The notes: generated from the letters alone by a model not told the origin. Shown: positions 1 to 8,865, counted from the stretch's first letter. The stretch is 64,000 bases of DNA from Prolixibacteraceae bacterium UBA6162 (GCA_002428215.1 DIUI01000067.1:52152-116151); one strand, 5' to 3'. Numbers and translations: made by a program.

Positions 1-2
1 AG

Positions 3-485
3 TCGAAAGACGACACCACCCACGCCCGTAGGATTGTATTTAGTTACCTCCAAAACAAGGAAGCGGTTACTGAGCTTTTCCGCGAAGTTTCTGTGAAAGT
101 TGGCGATCGCCCCGGAGGCTATACCCGTGTGCTTCGTACCGGTAACCGTTTAGGCGATAATGCCGATATGTGCATTATCGAGCTTGTTGATTTCAACGAA
201 TCAATGCTCGCTGCCTCTTCGTCTGCCGATAAAGGCAAAAAACGCCGTGGGCGCCGTGGAGGATCCAAGAAAGAGGGTGCCGAAACTGTGGTTGCCGCTG
301 AAAAGATAACTCCAGCAGCCAAAGCTGCAGCTCCCAAGACCGCAGCCGTTGCCGAAGTCGCTGAAGTTGTAGAAGAGGTAAATGTACCTGTTGCTGAAGT
401 CACTGAAGCAGCTCAGGAGGAAAATCCCGAATCTCCCGCTGAAGAGGCTCCTGCTTCGGATGATGCAGAGAAAAAAGCTGAATAA
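3..485 (+). CDS. rplQ: 50S ribosomal protein L17, 3' part
   Basis: The frame is open from the left edge, so the N-terminus is missing. The first codons read [19 protein letters not shown], followed by [12 protein letters not shown] and then [15 protein letters not shown], which are the conserved C-terminal half of L17. L17 sits at the polypeptide exit side of the large ribosomal subunit. After about residue 75 of the visible part comes a basic patch ([11 protein letters not shown]) and a long Ala/Glu/Pro/Val-rich acidic tail ending EKKAE. This tail is a lineage extension seen in Bacteroidota L17 and is not part of the conserved fold. A strong terminator follows directly, so this is the end of a ribosomal operon. 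The GTG at 93 is an internal codon, not the start. Confidence 0.95.
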   Translation, partial: SKDDTTHARRIVFSYLQNKEAVTELFREVSVKVGDRPGGYTRVLRTGNRLGDNADMCIIELVDFNESMLAASSSADKGKKRRGRRGGSKKEGAETVVAAEKITPAAKAAAPKTAAVAEVAEVVEEVNVPVAEVTEAAQEENPESPAEEAPASDDAEKKAE

Positions 486-508
486 TTAGTAGCTATATAC
501 TATAATTC

Positions 509-535
509 AAAAAGGCCGGTTATCCGGCCTTTTTT
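509..535 (+). terminator. Intrinsic terminator after rplQ (bidirectional)
   Basis: GGCCGG at 514-519 pairs with CCGGCC at 524-529 around a TTAT loop. A runs flank the left side and T runs the right side, so it can work for rplQ on the plus strand and for the convergent gene ending at 538 on the minus strand. Confidence 0.9.
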
Positions 536-537
536 GA

Positions 538-999
538 TTATATCCAAATCAGTTGTAAAATCCTCTCCAGCCATTGTGCATCTGTGGCGTCGAAAGATGC
601 CTTTTCTGAACTGTCGACATCAAGTACCCCAATAATATTACCGTCTGAATTTCGGAACGGTACCACTATCTCTGAGTTTGAACGGGCGTCGCAGGCGATA
701 TGGCCTGGGAATTGATGTACATCTTCTACTACAACGGTTTCGTTGCGGTTAATAGCAGCCCAGCAAACCCCTTTGTTTTTTTCAAGTACCTGACAGGCAA
801 CAGGGCCCTGATAACTTTTTACTATTAACTCCCCGTCGCTGAGCATATAAAATCCCGTCCAGAAGAAGTACTCCATTTTGTGGTGTAATACTGCTACAAC
901 GGTTGCCATGCGTGCATCGCGGTTGTTGCTTTTTTTTATAAGCGTTTCGAGCTGCTGGTAAAGCCGGCTGTATCGGCCATCCTTTTTATTCTGTTCCAT
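538..999 (-). CDS. Free methionine-(R)-sulfoxide reductase (GAF domain)
   Basis: This is a 153-residue single GAF-domain protein. It carries the family signature DVHQFPGHIACD and SEIVVPF, followed by GVLDVDS. The three cysteines C69, C79 and C103 have spacings of 10 and 24, the same as the catalytic and resolving cysteines of the Escherichia coli free-Met-R-SO reductase. The enzyme reduces free methionine sulfoxide in the cytoplasm using thioredoxin. An ATG at 1158 would add 53 residues, but these read through the intergenic region and both promoters. MEQNKKDG at 999 gives the usual family length and was chosen. It is divergent from hisS and convergent with rplQ. Confidence 0.9.
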   Translation of the reverse strand: MEQNKKDGRYSRLYQQLETLIKKSNNRDARMATVVAVLHHKMEYFFWTGFYMLSDGELIVKSYQGPVACQVLEKNKGVCWAAINRNETVVVEDVHQFPGHIACDARSNSEIVVPFRNSDGNIIGVLDVDSSEKASFDATDAQWLERILQLIWI

Positions 1000-1063
1000 A
1001 CCAATTTGTAGCGTGTGCGTGTTGATATCGACTCCATTTCTGAGTCTGCCTATTAAAACGATG

Positions 1064-1071
1064 CAAATATA
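1064..1071 (-). promoter_or_regulatory. Candidate -7 element TATATTTG for the methionine sulfoxide reductase
   Basis: CAAATATA on the plus strand reads TATATTTG on the minus strand, matching the Bacteroidota TAnnTTTG element, 65 bases before the start at 999. No clear -33 TTG was seen. It lies within 10 bases of the hisS -33 box, so the two promoters are back to back. Confidence 0.5.
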
Positions 1072-1077
1072 GGGCAT

Positions 1078-1105
1078 TTGATTCAGTTGGAAAATTGTAC
1101 TTTTG
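1078..1105 (+). promoter_or_regulatory. hisS promoter, TTG-N17-TACTTTTG
   Basis: TTG at 1078-1080 and TACTTTTG at 1098-1105 are separated by 17 bases, close to the Bacteroidota vegetative consensus (TTG, about 19 bases, TAnnTTTG). The predicted start of transcription, near 1112, lies before the ATG at 1133. This argues against the in-frame TTG at 1103, which falls within the promoter. Confidence 0.7.
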
Positions 1106-1132
1106 ACTACTGATAGAAATCTTCTGTTTATT

Positions 1133-2494
1133 ATGGTGCAAAAACCCGCTATTCCCAAAGGTACCCGCGACTTTAATACCGATGAAATGCGTCGCCGAAA
1201 CTATATTTTCGATACCATTCGTTCGGTTTTCAGATTGTATGGTTACCAGCCTATCGAGACTCCTGCCATGGAGAATCTTTCTACCCTGATGGGTAAATAT
1301 GGCGATGAGGGTGACAAGTTGCTGTTTCGGATTCTTAATTCGGGCGACTTTCTTTCGAAACTTCCCGATCATCTTTTGCCGGAAGGTGACGCCATTCAGC
1401 TCGCTTCCCTTATTTCTGAAAAGGGCTTGCGGTACGATCTCACTGTGCCATTTGCACGTTTTGTGGTACAGCACCGCAATGATCTTGTTTTTCCTTTCAA
1501 ACGGTATCAGATTCAGCCGGTCTGGCGAGCCGATCGCCCGCAGAAGGGGCGCTATCGGGAATTCTATCAGTGCGATGCCGATGTTATCGGCAGCAATAGT
1601 CTGATCAATGAAGCCGAATTGGTGCAACTGATTGATGGGGTTTTTTCAAAATTGAACTTGAAAGTTGTCGTTAAAATCAACAACCGGAAAGTTTTGGCAG
1701 GTATTGCCGAGGTTATCGGTTTTCCCGACCGGCTTACCGATATTACCGTGGCCATCGATAAGATCGATAAAATAGGTCTCGATTCCGTTCTGTCGGAACT
1801 AACGGCCAAAGGATTATCAAAGGTTGCAATCGATAAACTGACCCCTGTGCTGCTGTTTTCTGGCAATACTGCCGCGAAAATCACTAAACTTGAATCGCTG
1901 CTTGAGTCTTCAAGCATTGGTGCTGCCGGTATAGCAGAATTGAAAACACTCTTTTCTTATATTACAAAGAGTGGGGTTTCGACTCCGGTAGAACTTGACC
2001 TTACGCTGGCTCGCGGGCTCAATTACTACACAGGAGCCATTTTTGAGGTCAAATCGCTCGATGTTAGCATTGGTAGTATCTGTGGTGGTGGGCGGTACGA
2101 CGACCTAACCGGTATCTTTGGAATGCCCGGGGTCTCCGGGGTTGGAATTTCGTTTGGCGCTGAAAGAATATACGATATCATGCTCCAGCTTGAGCGTTTC
2201 CCCGAATCTACGCCCGACAATACCCGTGTGCTTATGGTCAATTTTGGTCCAGCAGAAGAGGCGTATGTCTTGCCTGTCCTTGCTGAGCTGCGAAGGAATG
2301 GTATCAATGCTGAGATCTACCCCGATGCCGATAAACTGAAAAAGCAGCTCAACTATGCAAACCGCAAGGGAATACCCTATGTTGTGCTGGTTGGAGAAAG
2401 CGAGATGGCACAAAACCAAATGACCCTGAAAAATATGGTTACCTCCGAGCAGTTATTTGTTACCACCTCCGAGCTGATAAATATCCTTTCCTGA
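1133..2494 (+). CDS. hisS: Histidyl-tRNA synthetase
   Basis: This 453-residue class II aminoacyl-tRNA synthetase charges tRNA-His with histidine in the cytoplasm. Near the N-terminus it has the PKGTRDF motif. Motif 2 is at about 135-155 ([15 protein letters not shown]). The histidine-specific [10 protein letters not shown] loop is near residue 291 and GGGRYDDL near 318. An anticodon-binding domain occupies the last ~90 residues. The length is normal for Bacteroidota HisRS. The ATG at 1133 was chosen because the family begins just before PKGTRDF and because the promoter overlaps the upstream alternative. hutH follows after 45 bases on the same strand with no terminator between, so the two may be co-transcribed. 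Confidence 0.96.
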   Translation: MVQKPAIPKGTRDFNTDEMRRRNYIFDTIRSVFRLYGYQPIETPAMENLSTLMGKYGDEGDKLLFRILNSGDFLSKLPDHLLPEGDAIQLASLISEKGLRYDLTVPFARFVVQHRNDLVFPFKRYQIQPVWRADRPQKGRYREFYQCDADVIGSNSLINEAELVQLIDGVFSKLNLKVVVKINNRKVLAGIAEVIGFPDRLTDITVAIDKIDKIGLDSVLSELTAKGLSKVAIDKLTPVLLFSGNTAAKITKLESLLESSSIGAAGIAELKTLFSYITKSGVSTPVELDLTLARGLNYYTGAIFEVKSLDVSIGSICGGGRYDDLTGIFGMPGVSGVGISFGAERIYDIMLQLERFPESTPDNTRVLMVNFGPAEEAYVLPVLAELRRNGINAEIYPDADKLKKQLNYANRKGIPYVVLVGESEMAQNQMTLKNMVTSEQLFVTTSELINILS

Positions 2495-2539
2495 ATGCGA
2501 TCTGTTTGGGAAATTGGGGTACACTAAAGTTGTACAAGC

Positions 2540-4039
2540 ATGAACCAGTCAGAATACCTGATTTCGCCCGAGCCCCTATCCTTCGAGACCATCGAAGAGA
2601 TTTTGGAGAATGACAGCTTTTTGCGTATTTCGGACGCTTCGAAGGCACTTATTGAGAAAAGCAAGGCATACCTCGACGATAAAATTGCCCGGACAGAGGG
2701 CCCGCTCTATGGTATTACCACTGGTTTTGGGGCCTTGTGCGATATTGATATACCTAAGGCCGATCTTAGCAAACTTCAGGAAAATCTGGTGCTTTCCCAC
2801 GCGTGCAATCTGGGTCCCGAGATTCCGCACGATGTTACCCGATTGATGCTGTTGCTGAAGGCCCACGCCCTGGCAAAAGGAAACTCCGCAGTGCAGCTCA
2901 TTACTGTACAGCGCATTTTGGATATGTTTAACCACCGAATTACGCCTGTGGTTTGTGAATTGGGATCGTTGGGTGCCAGCGGCGATCTGGCTCCGCTTTC
3001 GATGTTGTTTTTGCCGTTGCTCGGTCATGGCGAGGTGTGGTACAAGGGGGTCAAATATCCGGCTGCTGAAGTGTTTTCCCAATTTGGTTGGGAGCCTATA
3101 AGGCTTGAGGCAAAAGAGGGATTAGCCCTGCTGAATGGCACCCAATTTATGAGCGCCCATGGCGTATATACTCTACTTCAGTCGTTCAGATTGTTAAAAC
3201 AGGCCGATATCATTGGCGCATTATCGCTCGATGCCTTCGATGGTCTCATCGAACCCTTTATGGAAAACATTCAACGCATCAGGCCCCATCCGGGTCAGTT
3301 GCAAACGGCAGCCAATTTCCGGTACTTACTTTCCGGGAGCGAAATTATGGCCAGATCGAAGCAACACATACAGGATCCATACTCATTTCGGTGTATCCCT
3401 CAGGTACATGGAGCGGTAAAAGATAGTGTAAACTATGTGGCAGGTGTTTTTGGAATCGAGATTAACTCGGTTACCGATAACCCAACTGTATTCCCCGACG
3501 AAGATAAAATCGTTTCGGGTGGTAACTTTCACGGGGAACCTCTTGCTCTGGCCCTCGATTTTCTTGCCATTGCCCTTTCCGAGTTGGGGAGTATTTCTGA
3601 ACGGCGCACCTACCGTTTGATATCTGGTGAGCGCGGACTGCCCGAATTTCTGGTGGCTCAACCGGGGATCAACAGCGGATTTATGATTCCTCAATATGCT
3701 GCGGCCTCTATTGTGAGTCAGAATAAACAGTTGAGTACTCCGGCTTCGGTCGACTCCATTCCGTCGTCGAACGAACAGGAAGATCATGTTAGCATGGGTG
3801 CCAACGCAGCTACCAAGGCGTTAAAAGTGGCCATGAATGTAGAACGGATTCTGGCCATTGAACTTTACAATGCGGCACAGGCTCTTGATTTCAGACGGCC
3901 GCTTCAAACATCGCCCTATCTGGAAGATTTTTTTGCTCAGTACCGAAGTCGTGTAGAATTTGTTAGAACCGATACCCTCATGTATAAGGACATCAACGAA
4001 ACCATAAGTTTCTTGCATAATGCAAAGGTAGTGGTATAA
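2540..4039 (+). CDS. hutH: Histidine ammonia-lyase
   Basis: This 499-residue aromatic amino acid lyase deaminates histidine to urocanate. The Ala-Ser-Gly triad that cyclises to the MIO electrophile is A146-S147-G148, inside GSLGASGDLAPLS. The substrate-selectivity pair reads S86-H87 (NLVLSHA). That is the histidine-lyase pattern and not the Arg-His of tyrosine lyases. The other conserved blocks (YGITTGFG, LLNGTQ, QDPYSFRC, DNPTVF, SGGNFHG) are all present. No hutU, hutI or formiminotransferase gene is nearby, so the rest of the pathway must lie elsewhere or be absent. Lying just downstream of hisS is unusual. Tyrosine or phenylalanine lyase activity is less likely but cannot be excluded from sequence. 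Confidence 0.88.
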   Translation: MNQSEYLISPEPLSFETIEEILENDSFLRISDASKALIEKSKAYLDDKIARTEGPLYGITTGFGALCDIDIPKADLSKLQENLVLSHACNLGPEIPHDVTRLMLLLKAHALAKGNSAVQLITVQRILDMFNHRITPVVCELGSLGASGDLAPLSMLFLPLLGHGEVWYKGVKYPAAEVFSQFGWEPIRLEAKEGLALLNGTQFMSAHGVYTLLQSFRLLKQADIIGALSLDAFDGLIEPFMENIQRIRPHPGQLQTAANFRYLLSGSEIMARSKQHIQDPYSFRCIPQVHGAVKDSVNYVAGVFGIEINSVTDNPTVFPDEDKIVSGGNFHGEPLALALDFLAIALSELGSISERRTYRLISGERGLPEFLVAQPGINSGFMIPQYAAASIVSQNKQLSTPASVDSIPSSNEQEDHVSMGANAATKALKVAMNVERILAIELYNAAQALDFRRPLQTSPYLEDFFAQYRSRVEFVRTDTLMYKDINETISFLHNAKVVV

Positions 4040-4042
4040 AAA

Positions 4043-4061
4043 AGGCTGCCCTTGAGCAGCC
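4043..4061 (-). terminator. Intrinsic terminator of the sigma-factor operon
   Basis: GGCTGC at 4044-4049 pairs with GCAGCC at 4056-4061. On the minus strand the stem is followed by a run of six T (plus-strand A run just before 4044), seven bases past the stop at 4068. It also lies directly after hutH on the plus strand, where the T run is weak. Confidence 0.8.
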
Positions 4062-4067
4062 TCTTCA

Positions 4068-4523
4068 TTATGGATTGTTCATTCTCCTTCGTCTGTATTG
4101 TTCGAACATGTGTGCACGAAACTGATTTTCGGCTCTGAAAAGAAGCAACACCTTCTGAGGTGGCAGGATGGCAAGAAATTTTTCATGATACACTTCGGTT
4201 AGCTCTGCCTCCTTTTTCATTGAAGCGATGATCTGCCGCGTTGTTCTGACAATCTCCTGGTCCGACATCTTCACCTCTTCATTGCGGGCTTTATCTTCCC
4301 AATTGCGGCGTTTCCGCTGCAGTTCCATCTTTTCATTTTCGAGTTCGTTGTACACTGGCCAGAAGGCTTGTGCTTCGGCAGTGGTGAGGTTCAATTTTTC
4401 ACTTATGAAGGCAATTTTCTGACTTTTAAATTTCTCAAAGTCATCTTGCTGAAATTTGTCAGTAGCTGCCGATGCGAAAGCAATCAACAGCGCTATGCCA
4501 ACCAACAGAAGTCTCTTATTCAT
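4068..4523 (-). CDS. Exported helical protein, Spy/CpxP-like (third gene of sigma operon)
   Basis: This 151-residue protein has a signal peptide (about residues 1-20, ending FASAATD). The mature part is entirely helical and charged, with paired Glu/Lys/Arg-rich segments. The segment KLNLTTAEAQAFWPVYNELE recalls the LTxxQ-type helix-hook of periplasmic Spy/CpxP-like chaperones and heavy-metal sensors. It ends in a basic QYRRRRMNN tail. It is the last gene of an operon with an ECF sigma factor and a membrane anti-sigma-like protein, 6 bases after the latter. An envelope-stress sensing or buffering role is inferred from this context and is not shown. No catalytic residues can be named. Confidence 0.75.
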   Translation of the reverse strand: MNKRLLLVGIALLIAFASAATDKFQQDDFEKFKSQKIAFISEKLNLTTAEAQAFWPVYNELENEKMELQRKRRNWEDKARNEEVKMSDQEIVRTTRQIIASMKKEAELTEVYHEKFLAILPPQKVLLLFRAENQFRAHMFEQYRRRRMNNP

Positions 4524-4529
4524 TGTGGA

Positions 4530-4976
4530 CTAATTTTGTGTTTCTATTATAAAATCGTAATCGCTGTAGTTGGCCACTAGATAATCGGCAAGCTCTTCAG
4601 CTTCGTAAGCATCTCCATTGGAACTGTGTTGCAGCAGACTGTAAAATGTATTGTCGTCAAACTGATCTACCAGTGCAAAGAAGTCATCGAATATAATTGC
4701 CCCCGAATCTCCTCCATTGGCCACAGTGCGGTTGTTAATATAGGTGAGGGGGAAGTATACCATAACAATTATGGCAGCAAATCCGGCAGCAAGTGCAAGC
4801 GCCGGCCTGATCATCTGAATAATCCGACCGCGTGGTTTTTCAGCCGCCAGCGACTCCTGCCGGATGCGTTCGTGCAGGCGGGCAGGAAACTCGTCGAAAT
4901 ATCCCTCAGGTACTTTAAAGGGATTTTCCCTTTTTAGTTTCGACAGCGGACTATTTATGTTTTCGTTATTGTTCAT
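4530..4976 (-). CDS. Single-pass membrane anti-sigma-like protein
   Basis: This 148-residue protein has a cytoplasmic N-terminus with the short motif NPFKVPEGYFDEFPARLHERI. That motif is common in Bacteroidota proteins encoded after ECF sigma genes. One membrane span lies at about residues 57-80, followed by a periplasmic, acidic C-terminal tail. It lacks the HxxxCxxC of zinc anti-sigma proteins. Sitting 59 bases downstream of the sigma gene and 6 bases before the exported helical protein, it is best read as the membrane regulator of that sigma factor. This assignment rests on position and topology only. Confidence 0.7.
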   Translation of the reverse strand: MNNNENINSPLSKLKRENPFKVPEGYFDEFPARLHERIRQESLAAEKPRGRIIQMIRPALALAAGFAAIIVMVYFPLTYINNRTVANGGDSGAIIFDDFFALVDQFDDNTFYSLLQHSSNGDAYEAEELADYLVANYSDYDFIIETQN

Positions 4977-5035
4977 TGATAATTGCTATTCGTTGTTTTG
5001 ACTACATTCTTTTTCAAAGGTTTAATCCAATCTAC

Positions 5036-5584
5036 CTATTCGAAATTTTTGAGGTATTCTTCCACTTTCTTAACTGCATGATGGTACGATGCTTTGAGCG
5101 CGCCCACAGAGGTGTCAAGTATGTTAGACATCTCCTGATAGGGCATTTCATCAAAATAGCGCATATTGAAAACCAACCGCTGTTTTTCGGGTAAGAGCAG
5201 AATCGACTCCTGCAGACGTTTCTGAATCTCGTCGCCATCGAAATGCTCGTCGGCCTCCAGTTTTTGCTGTAGATAGTCTGATACCTCCTGCATAGGAGCC
5301 AAGTTGCGCCGTTTTTGCTGATTTAAATGGGTCAACGACTCGTTGGTCGCAATCCGGTATAGCCACGTAAAAAGCGATGATTCTTCACGAAAGTTTTCGA
5401 CGTTCTTCCATACTTTCAAAAGCGTATTCTGTAAAACATCGTCGGCATCATCGTGGTTCATTACAATTTTCCGAATGTGCCAGTATAATCGCTGCTGGTA
5501 CTTTCCAACCAACTGCGAGAATGCAGCTTCACGGGAACCTGGGACTTTTAATCCATCGATTATATCACGGTCGGAAACTGACAT
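5036..5584 (-). CDS. RNA polymerase ECF-type sigma factor
   Basis: This 182-residue sigma-70 family protein has region 2 (DADDVLQNTLLKVWKN, then SLFTWLYRIATNESL) and region 4 (LPEKQRLVFNMRYFDEM, then YQEMSNILDTSVGALKA). There is no region 1 or 3, as in the extracytoplasmic-function group. It heads a three-gene operon with a membrane anti-sigma-like protein and an exported helical protein. It is therefore likely released on an envelope signal and likely controls its own operon. The upstream region contains CAAAATTA at 5655-5662 (TAATTTTG on this strand), a possible -7 element. Confidence 0.92.
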   Translation of the reverse strand: MSVSDRDIIDGLKVPGSREAAFSQLVGKYQQRLYWHIRKIVMNHDDADDVLQNTLLKVWKNVENFREESSLFTWLYRIATNESLTHLNQQKRRNLAPMQEVSDYLQQKLEADEHFDGDEIQKRLQESILLLPEKQRLVFNMRYFDEMPYQEMSNILDTSVGALKASYHHAVKKVEEYLKNFE

Positions 5585-5717
5585 GCAAAAGTTTCAGTAT
5601 AAGACTTACGATCCGACATTTGGTTTAAAGGGTCACCAACATTCGGGTTAATCTCAAAATTACTCCTTATTTCATACGTTATTACTGTTATCCAATTTTT
5701 TTGCACCCATTAAAGGA

Positions 5718-5840
5718 CAGATGCCTGATTCCATTTGCCAGACCGTTAAAGAAGGTGCTATCCGTCTGGTTTCAAAATCTGTCGGGCATTAGTGCCCAAT
5801 GGGGCAAAAAATGCCGTGCCGGCGCTAAAAAGAGCGTCAA
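5718..5840. other. Structured intergenic segment between the sigma operon and ychF
   Basis: Several nested or adjacent inverted repeats sit here. ATGCCTGA (5721-5728) faces TCGGGCAT (5782-5789). CCAGAC (5738-5743) faces GTCTGG (5764-5769). There are also small hairpins of the form GGGCattagtGCCC and GGCAaaaaaTGCC, and GGCGCT facing AGCGTC. The ychF -7 element lies downstream of all this, so it need not be part of the ychF messenger. It could be an RNA gene or a protein-binding region, but no known RNA family was recognised. Confidence 0.3.
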
Positions 5841-5845
5841 AGGAT

Positions 5846-5853
5846 TAACTTTG
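5846..5853 (+). promoter_or_regulatory. Candidate ychF -7 element TAACTTTG
   Basis: TAACTTTG matches TAnnTTTG exactly and ends 22 bases before the ychF ATG. A -33 TTG at the expected distance was not found. Confidence 0.5.
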
Positions 5854-5875
5854 CACCGCATAAAAAATTAATAGC

Positions 5876-6976
5876 ATGGCATTAAAATGTGGTATCGTCG
5901 GACTGCCCAATGTAGGTAAATCTACCCTGTTCAATTGTCTGGCAAGTACTAAGGCCCAATCGGCCAACTTTCCTTTCTGCACGATAGAACCCAATATTGG
6001 GGTTATAACAGTACCCGACGACCGGCTCATTAAGCTGGCCGAGATCGACAAGCCTGCAAAGGTTATTCCAACCACAGTCGAGATTGTCGATATTGCTGGT
6101 CTGGTTAAGGGGGCCTCGAAAGGAGAGGGGCTGGGTAATCAGTTTCTGGCCAATATCCGCGAAACCGATGCCATTATTCATGTTCTGCGCTGCTTCGACA
6201 ACGACAATATTGTACATGTCGATGGTTCTGTAGACCCCGTGCGAGACAAGGAGATTATTGATACCGAGCTGCAGCTCAAAGATCTCGAAACCATCGAAGG
6301 CCGGCTGGACAAGATTGAGAAGCAGGCTAAGCATGGTGGCGATCACAAGGCAAAGCGTTTGTTCGAGTTATCTGTGCAGATCTATGACGTTCTGAAACAG
6401 GGCAAATCGGTGCGTACAATTCCTATGCACGAAGAGGATGCCCGAATAGTTAAAGAGTTGTTTTTGCTTACCAATAAACCGGTATTGTATGCCTGTAATG
6501 TTGATGAGGCTTCGGCTAAATCCGGAAACCGCCATGTAGAAGCGGTTCGGAAGGCAATTGAAGGGGAAGACGCCGGGATGCTAATTATTGCAGCTTCAAC
6601 AGAGGCAGATATAGCCGAGCTGGAAACCTACGAAGAGAAGCAGCTTTTTCTCGAGGAGCTTGGGCTTGAGGAGCCAGGTGTTAATATGCTTATTCATGCG
6701 GCCTATCGATTACTCGATCTGCAAACTTTTTTTACTACGGGTAAAGATGAGTCGCGAGCATGGACATTCCGTCGTGGGATGAAAGCCCCGCAAACCGCTG
6801 GCCTTATACATTCCGACTTCGAAAGAGGATTTATCAGGGCCGAGGTAATCAAATACAACGACTATATCCGCCTTGGATCGGAGAGTGCCTGTCGCGATGC
6901 CGGGAAAATCGCCATCGAAGGCAAGGAGTATCTGGTGAAAGATGGCGACATCATGCATTTCAGATTCAACGTTTAG
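5876..6976 (+). CDS. ychF: Ribosome-binding ATPase YchF
   Basis: This 366-residue Obg-family P-loop protein has a Walker A motif GLPNVGKST near residues 9-17. The G4 position reads NVDE (in YACNVDEAS) and not NKxD, the change that gives YchF its preference for ATP over GTP. A TGS domain occupies the C-terminus ([17 protein letters not shown] and [12 protein letters not shown]). YchF proteins bind ribosomes and take part in stress-linked translation control. Length and motifs are typical. It is monocistronic in appearance; the next gene on this strand begins 141 bases later. Confidence 0.96.
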   Translation: MALKCGIVGLPNVGKSTLFNCLASTKAQSANFPFCTIEPNIGVITVPDDRLIKLAEIDKPAKVIPTTVEIVDIAGLVKGASKGEGLGNQFLANIRETDAIIHVLRCFDNDNIVHVDGSVDPVRDKEIIDTELQLKDLETIEGRLDKIEKQAKHGGDHKAKRLFELSVQIYDVLKQGKSVRTIPMHEEDARIVKELFLLTNKPVLYACNVDEASAKSGNRHVEAVRKAIEGEDAGMLIIAASTEADIAELETYEEKQLFLEELGLEEPGVNMLIHAAYRLLDLQTFFTTGKDESRAWTFRRGMKAPQTAGLIHSDFERGFIRAEVIKYNDYIRLGSESACRDAGKIAIEGKEYLVKDGDIMHFRFNV

Positions 6977-7117
6977 ATGCCAATTCTTTTACGTCTGACT
7001 GCAGCAGTAAACAAAAGCTCCCTTTAACTTATGGCTACATAAGGATTATCCGAAAGGGTTGGCTGTCTGCAATTTGTTTATTGGGGTTTTAATTACTTTA
7101 GTGGCAAATCTGTTTCC

Positions 7118-8284
7118 ATGAAGATTTCAACTACAGTTGTTTGCATGTTTGTGTTTCTGATCACAGTCTCGTGTGGTCAGGTTGACAAAAATCAATTTTG
7201 GAACGACGGGGAGGCGTTTTTCGAGGTTCAACCTCTATTTGACGACGAACGGTTCCCAAATATTGTGGTGGCCATCGACGGTACGGTGGTTGCTACCTGG
7301 GGAAGCAGTAACTTCCGTGTCCGCAGAAGTGAAGATGGAGGTGCAACCTGGGGGCCTGAAATCAATATTGTAAGCCCTGGTATCCAGGGAGGTGGTACCA
7401 CTGTTGATGAGAACAGTGGTGATATTCTGGTCTTTGCAGAGGAACGACACCCTATAGCCCCCTTAATGGTATTTCGAAGCAAGGATCATGGAAAAACATG
7501 GACGTCTGATACTGTGACCATTTTGCCCGATGATGCCGGAAATATACCATCTATGCATATGAATGAGCGCGGAATTACCCTAAAAAGGGGCGAATTCGCC
7601 GGGAGGCTCATCCGGCCCACCCGGGTTTATGCCGGAGGCAATGAGCGTGAATTCTGGGATTTGCATTATACCAATGCTATCTTAAGCGACGATGGTGGTA
7701 AAACATGGAAAACCAGTGCTCCCTTTCCTGCATTTGGCACAGGAGAAGCAGCCATCGAAGAGCTAAGTGATGGGAGTCTCTATTATAACTCCCGTCGGCA
7801 CCGGTCGACCGATGGCCTTAATCCACGGATGCGATATGCTGCCCGAAGTTTCGATGGGGGACAAACATGGCAGGATTTATCGGTGAGCGAGGAGTTGCCC
7901 GATGGATCGCAGCATACCGATTACGGACTGATGGCCGGGTTGGTTCGTTTACCGTTAGAAGGTCACGATGTTCTTCTTTTCAGTAATATCGATGTTCCAA
8001 TGGAAACCGGAGAAACAGAATTCCCCTATGAACAGCGAACCTCCCGACGAATTCGAGGCACAGTTTGGGCCAGTTTCGATGGTGGCCAGAGCTGGCCTGT
8101 GAAACGACTCCTCGAGGAGGGACCTTTTGCCTACTCATCAATGACCGCCGGTAGGGAGGGAACTCCCAGCGAAGGTTTAATATACCTACTGTACGAAAGC
8201 GGACAGGGGGCAAAAATTGCCCGATTTAATCTGGCATGGGTAACCGAAGGACGCGATGGGAAGTCGTTCCTTCCTGCTAAATAG
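7118..8284 (+). CDS. Sialidase-like (BNR/Asp-box) lipoprotein
   Basis: This 388-residue predicted lipoprotein has the lipobox region FLITVSCGQ, with Cys at about residue 19. It is a six-bladed sialidase-type beta-propeller with five Asp-boxes: SEDGGATW (~70), SKDHGKTW (~121), SDDGGKTW (190), SFDGGQTW (~244) and SFDGGQSW (~319). ERFPNIV near the start resembles the RIP motif of GH33 exo-sialidases, and GTGEAAIEEL supplies a candidate acidic residue. The five Asp-boxes support the fold better than they support true sialidase activity, because many BNR proteins of Bacteroidota act on other sugars. There is no sialate lyase, transporter or SusC/D pair beside it, so the substrate is open. Confidence 0.75.
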   Translation: MKISTTVVCMFVFLITVSCGQVDKNQFWNDGEAFFEVQPLFDDERFPNIVVAIDGTVVATWGSSNFRVRRSEDGGATWGPEINIVSPGIQGGGTTVDENSGDILVFAEERHPIAPLMVFRSKDHGKTWTSDTVTILPDDAGNIPSMHMNERGITLKRGEFAGRLIRPTRVYAGGNEREFWDLHYTNAILSDDGGKTWKTSAPFPAFGTGEAAIEELSDGSLYYNSRRHRSTDGLNPRMRYAARSFDGGQTWQDLSVSEELPDGSQHTDYGLMAGLVRLPLEGHDVLLFSNIDVPMETGETEFPYEQRTSRRIRGTVWASFDGGQSWPVKRLLEEGPFAYSSMTAGREGTPSEGLIYLLYESGQGAKIARFNLAWVTEGRDGKSFLPAK

Positions 8285-8477
8285 CCGACAAATCTTAGTT
8301 TTCTGATAGAACGTCGAAACAAGGAAGGCCCTTGTATTCTATGACTTTATATTTCGATTGCGCCCAGTCGGCTATTTTGATGATAAATTATTCTCTCCTG
8401 GAATTGAATTTAATCCGATAAGAAATTGCTTTTCCATCCGAACATTGGTTGTCTAAGCCGAAACTGATTAACGGTTT

Positions 8478-8865
8478 TCATAATGTGGGAGGTGCGCTTT
8501 CGTGCACCTCCCATAGTAATTGGTTAGGAACAACCGTGTCTGGCATGTACCTTCGTACATTTGGGATGATATCTTTGTCAGGAAATATATTTCCCTCCAT
8601 GGTATATCTCTCAGTTGTTTTTGCAAACCAGAGTTCCCTCAATCTCCGAGGTGGGTTTTGATAGTGCAGCACTATCAATATGGTATCGAAGTTGTGATTT
8701 CTTGAGATAATCCAGCTGCTCCTCTAGTTCATGCAGCGTCTGATTTATCGATATAAGTTTGTTAATTGCATAAAAGGCATACACAGAAAACATTAAAGTT
8801 ACCACCACAAGGAGTTGCACATTCCATGTTCTCAGGGCTGTTTTAATTGATTTGAAATAGTTCAT
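8478..8865 (-). pseudogene. Membrane-anchored coiled-coil protein A, frameshifted
   Basis: The ATG at 8865 opens a frame that encodes a short basic N-terminus, one membrane span (VQLLVVVTLMFSVYAFYAI), and a coiled coil (ISINQTLHELEEQLDYLKK). It then stops at 8611 with VCKNN. The +1 frame continues without a stop to 8478 as TTERYTMEGNIF, then NVRRYMPDTVVPNQ. That second part aligns with the C-terminus of the neighbouring gene at 8962-9282: ERYTMEGNIF with NRLTVDNRF, and VRRYMP-VVPN with MRIRWP-YVPN. The break falls in a run of five A (around 8617-8621, minus strand TGCAAAAACAAC). One extra A there explains it. The repaired protein would be about 128 residues. It is either a real frameshift or a homopolymer error. 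Confidence 0.6.
8487..8515 (-). terminator. Strong hairpin at the 3' end of gene A
   Basis: GGGAGGTGC and GCACCTCCC form a perfect 9-base stem around an 8-base loop. Neither strand has a good T run after it, so this is a weak terminator call. The frameshift-corrected reading frame of gene A runs into this stem before stopping. The paralogue B stops at the equivalent VPN, so the hairpin may originally have lain just after the stop codon. Confidence 0.35.

Noticed and set aside
1000..1158. 53-residue N-terminal extension of the methionine sulfoxide reductase
   Set aside because: Would read through both divergent promoters and exceed the family length; the ATG at 999 fits.
2505..2532. Possible hutH promoter TTTG-N16-TAAAGTTG
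   Set aside because: One mismatch in the -7 box, and the transcript would start almost at the ATG; co-transcription with hisS is simpler.
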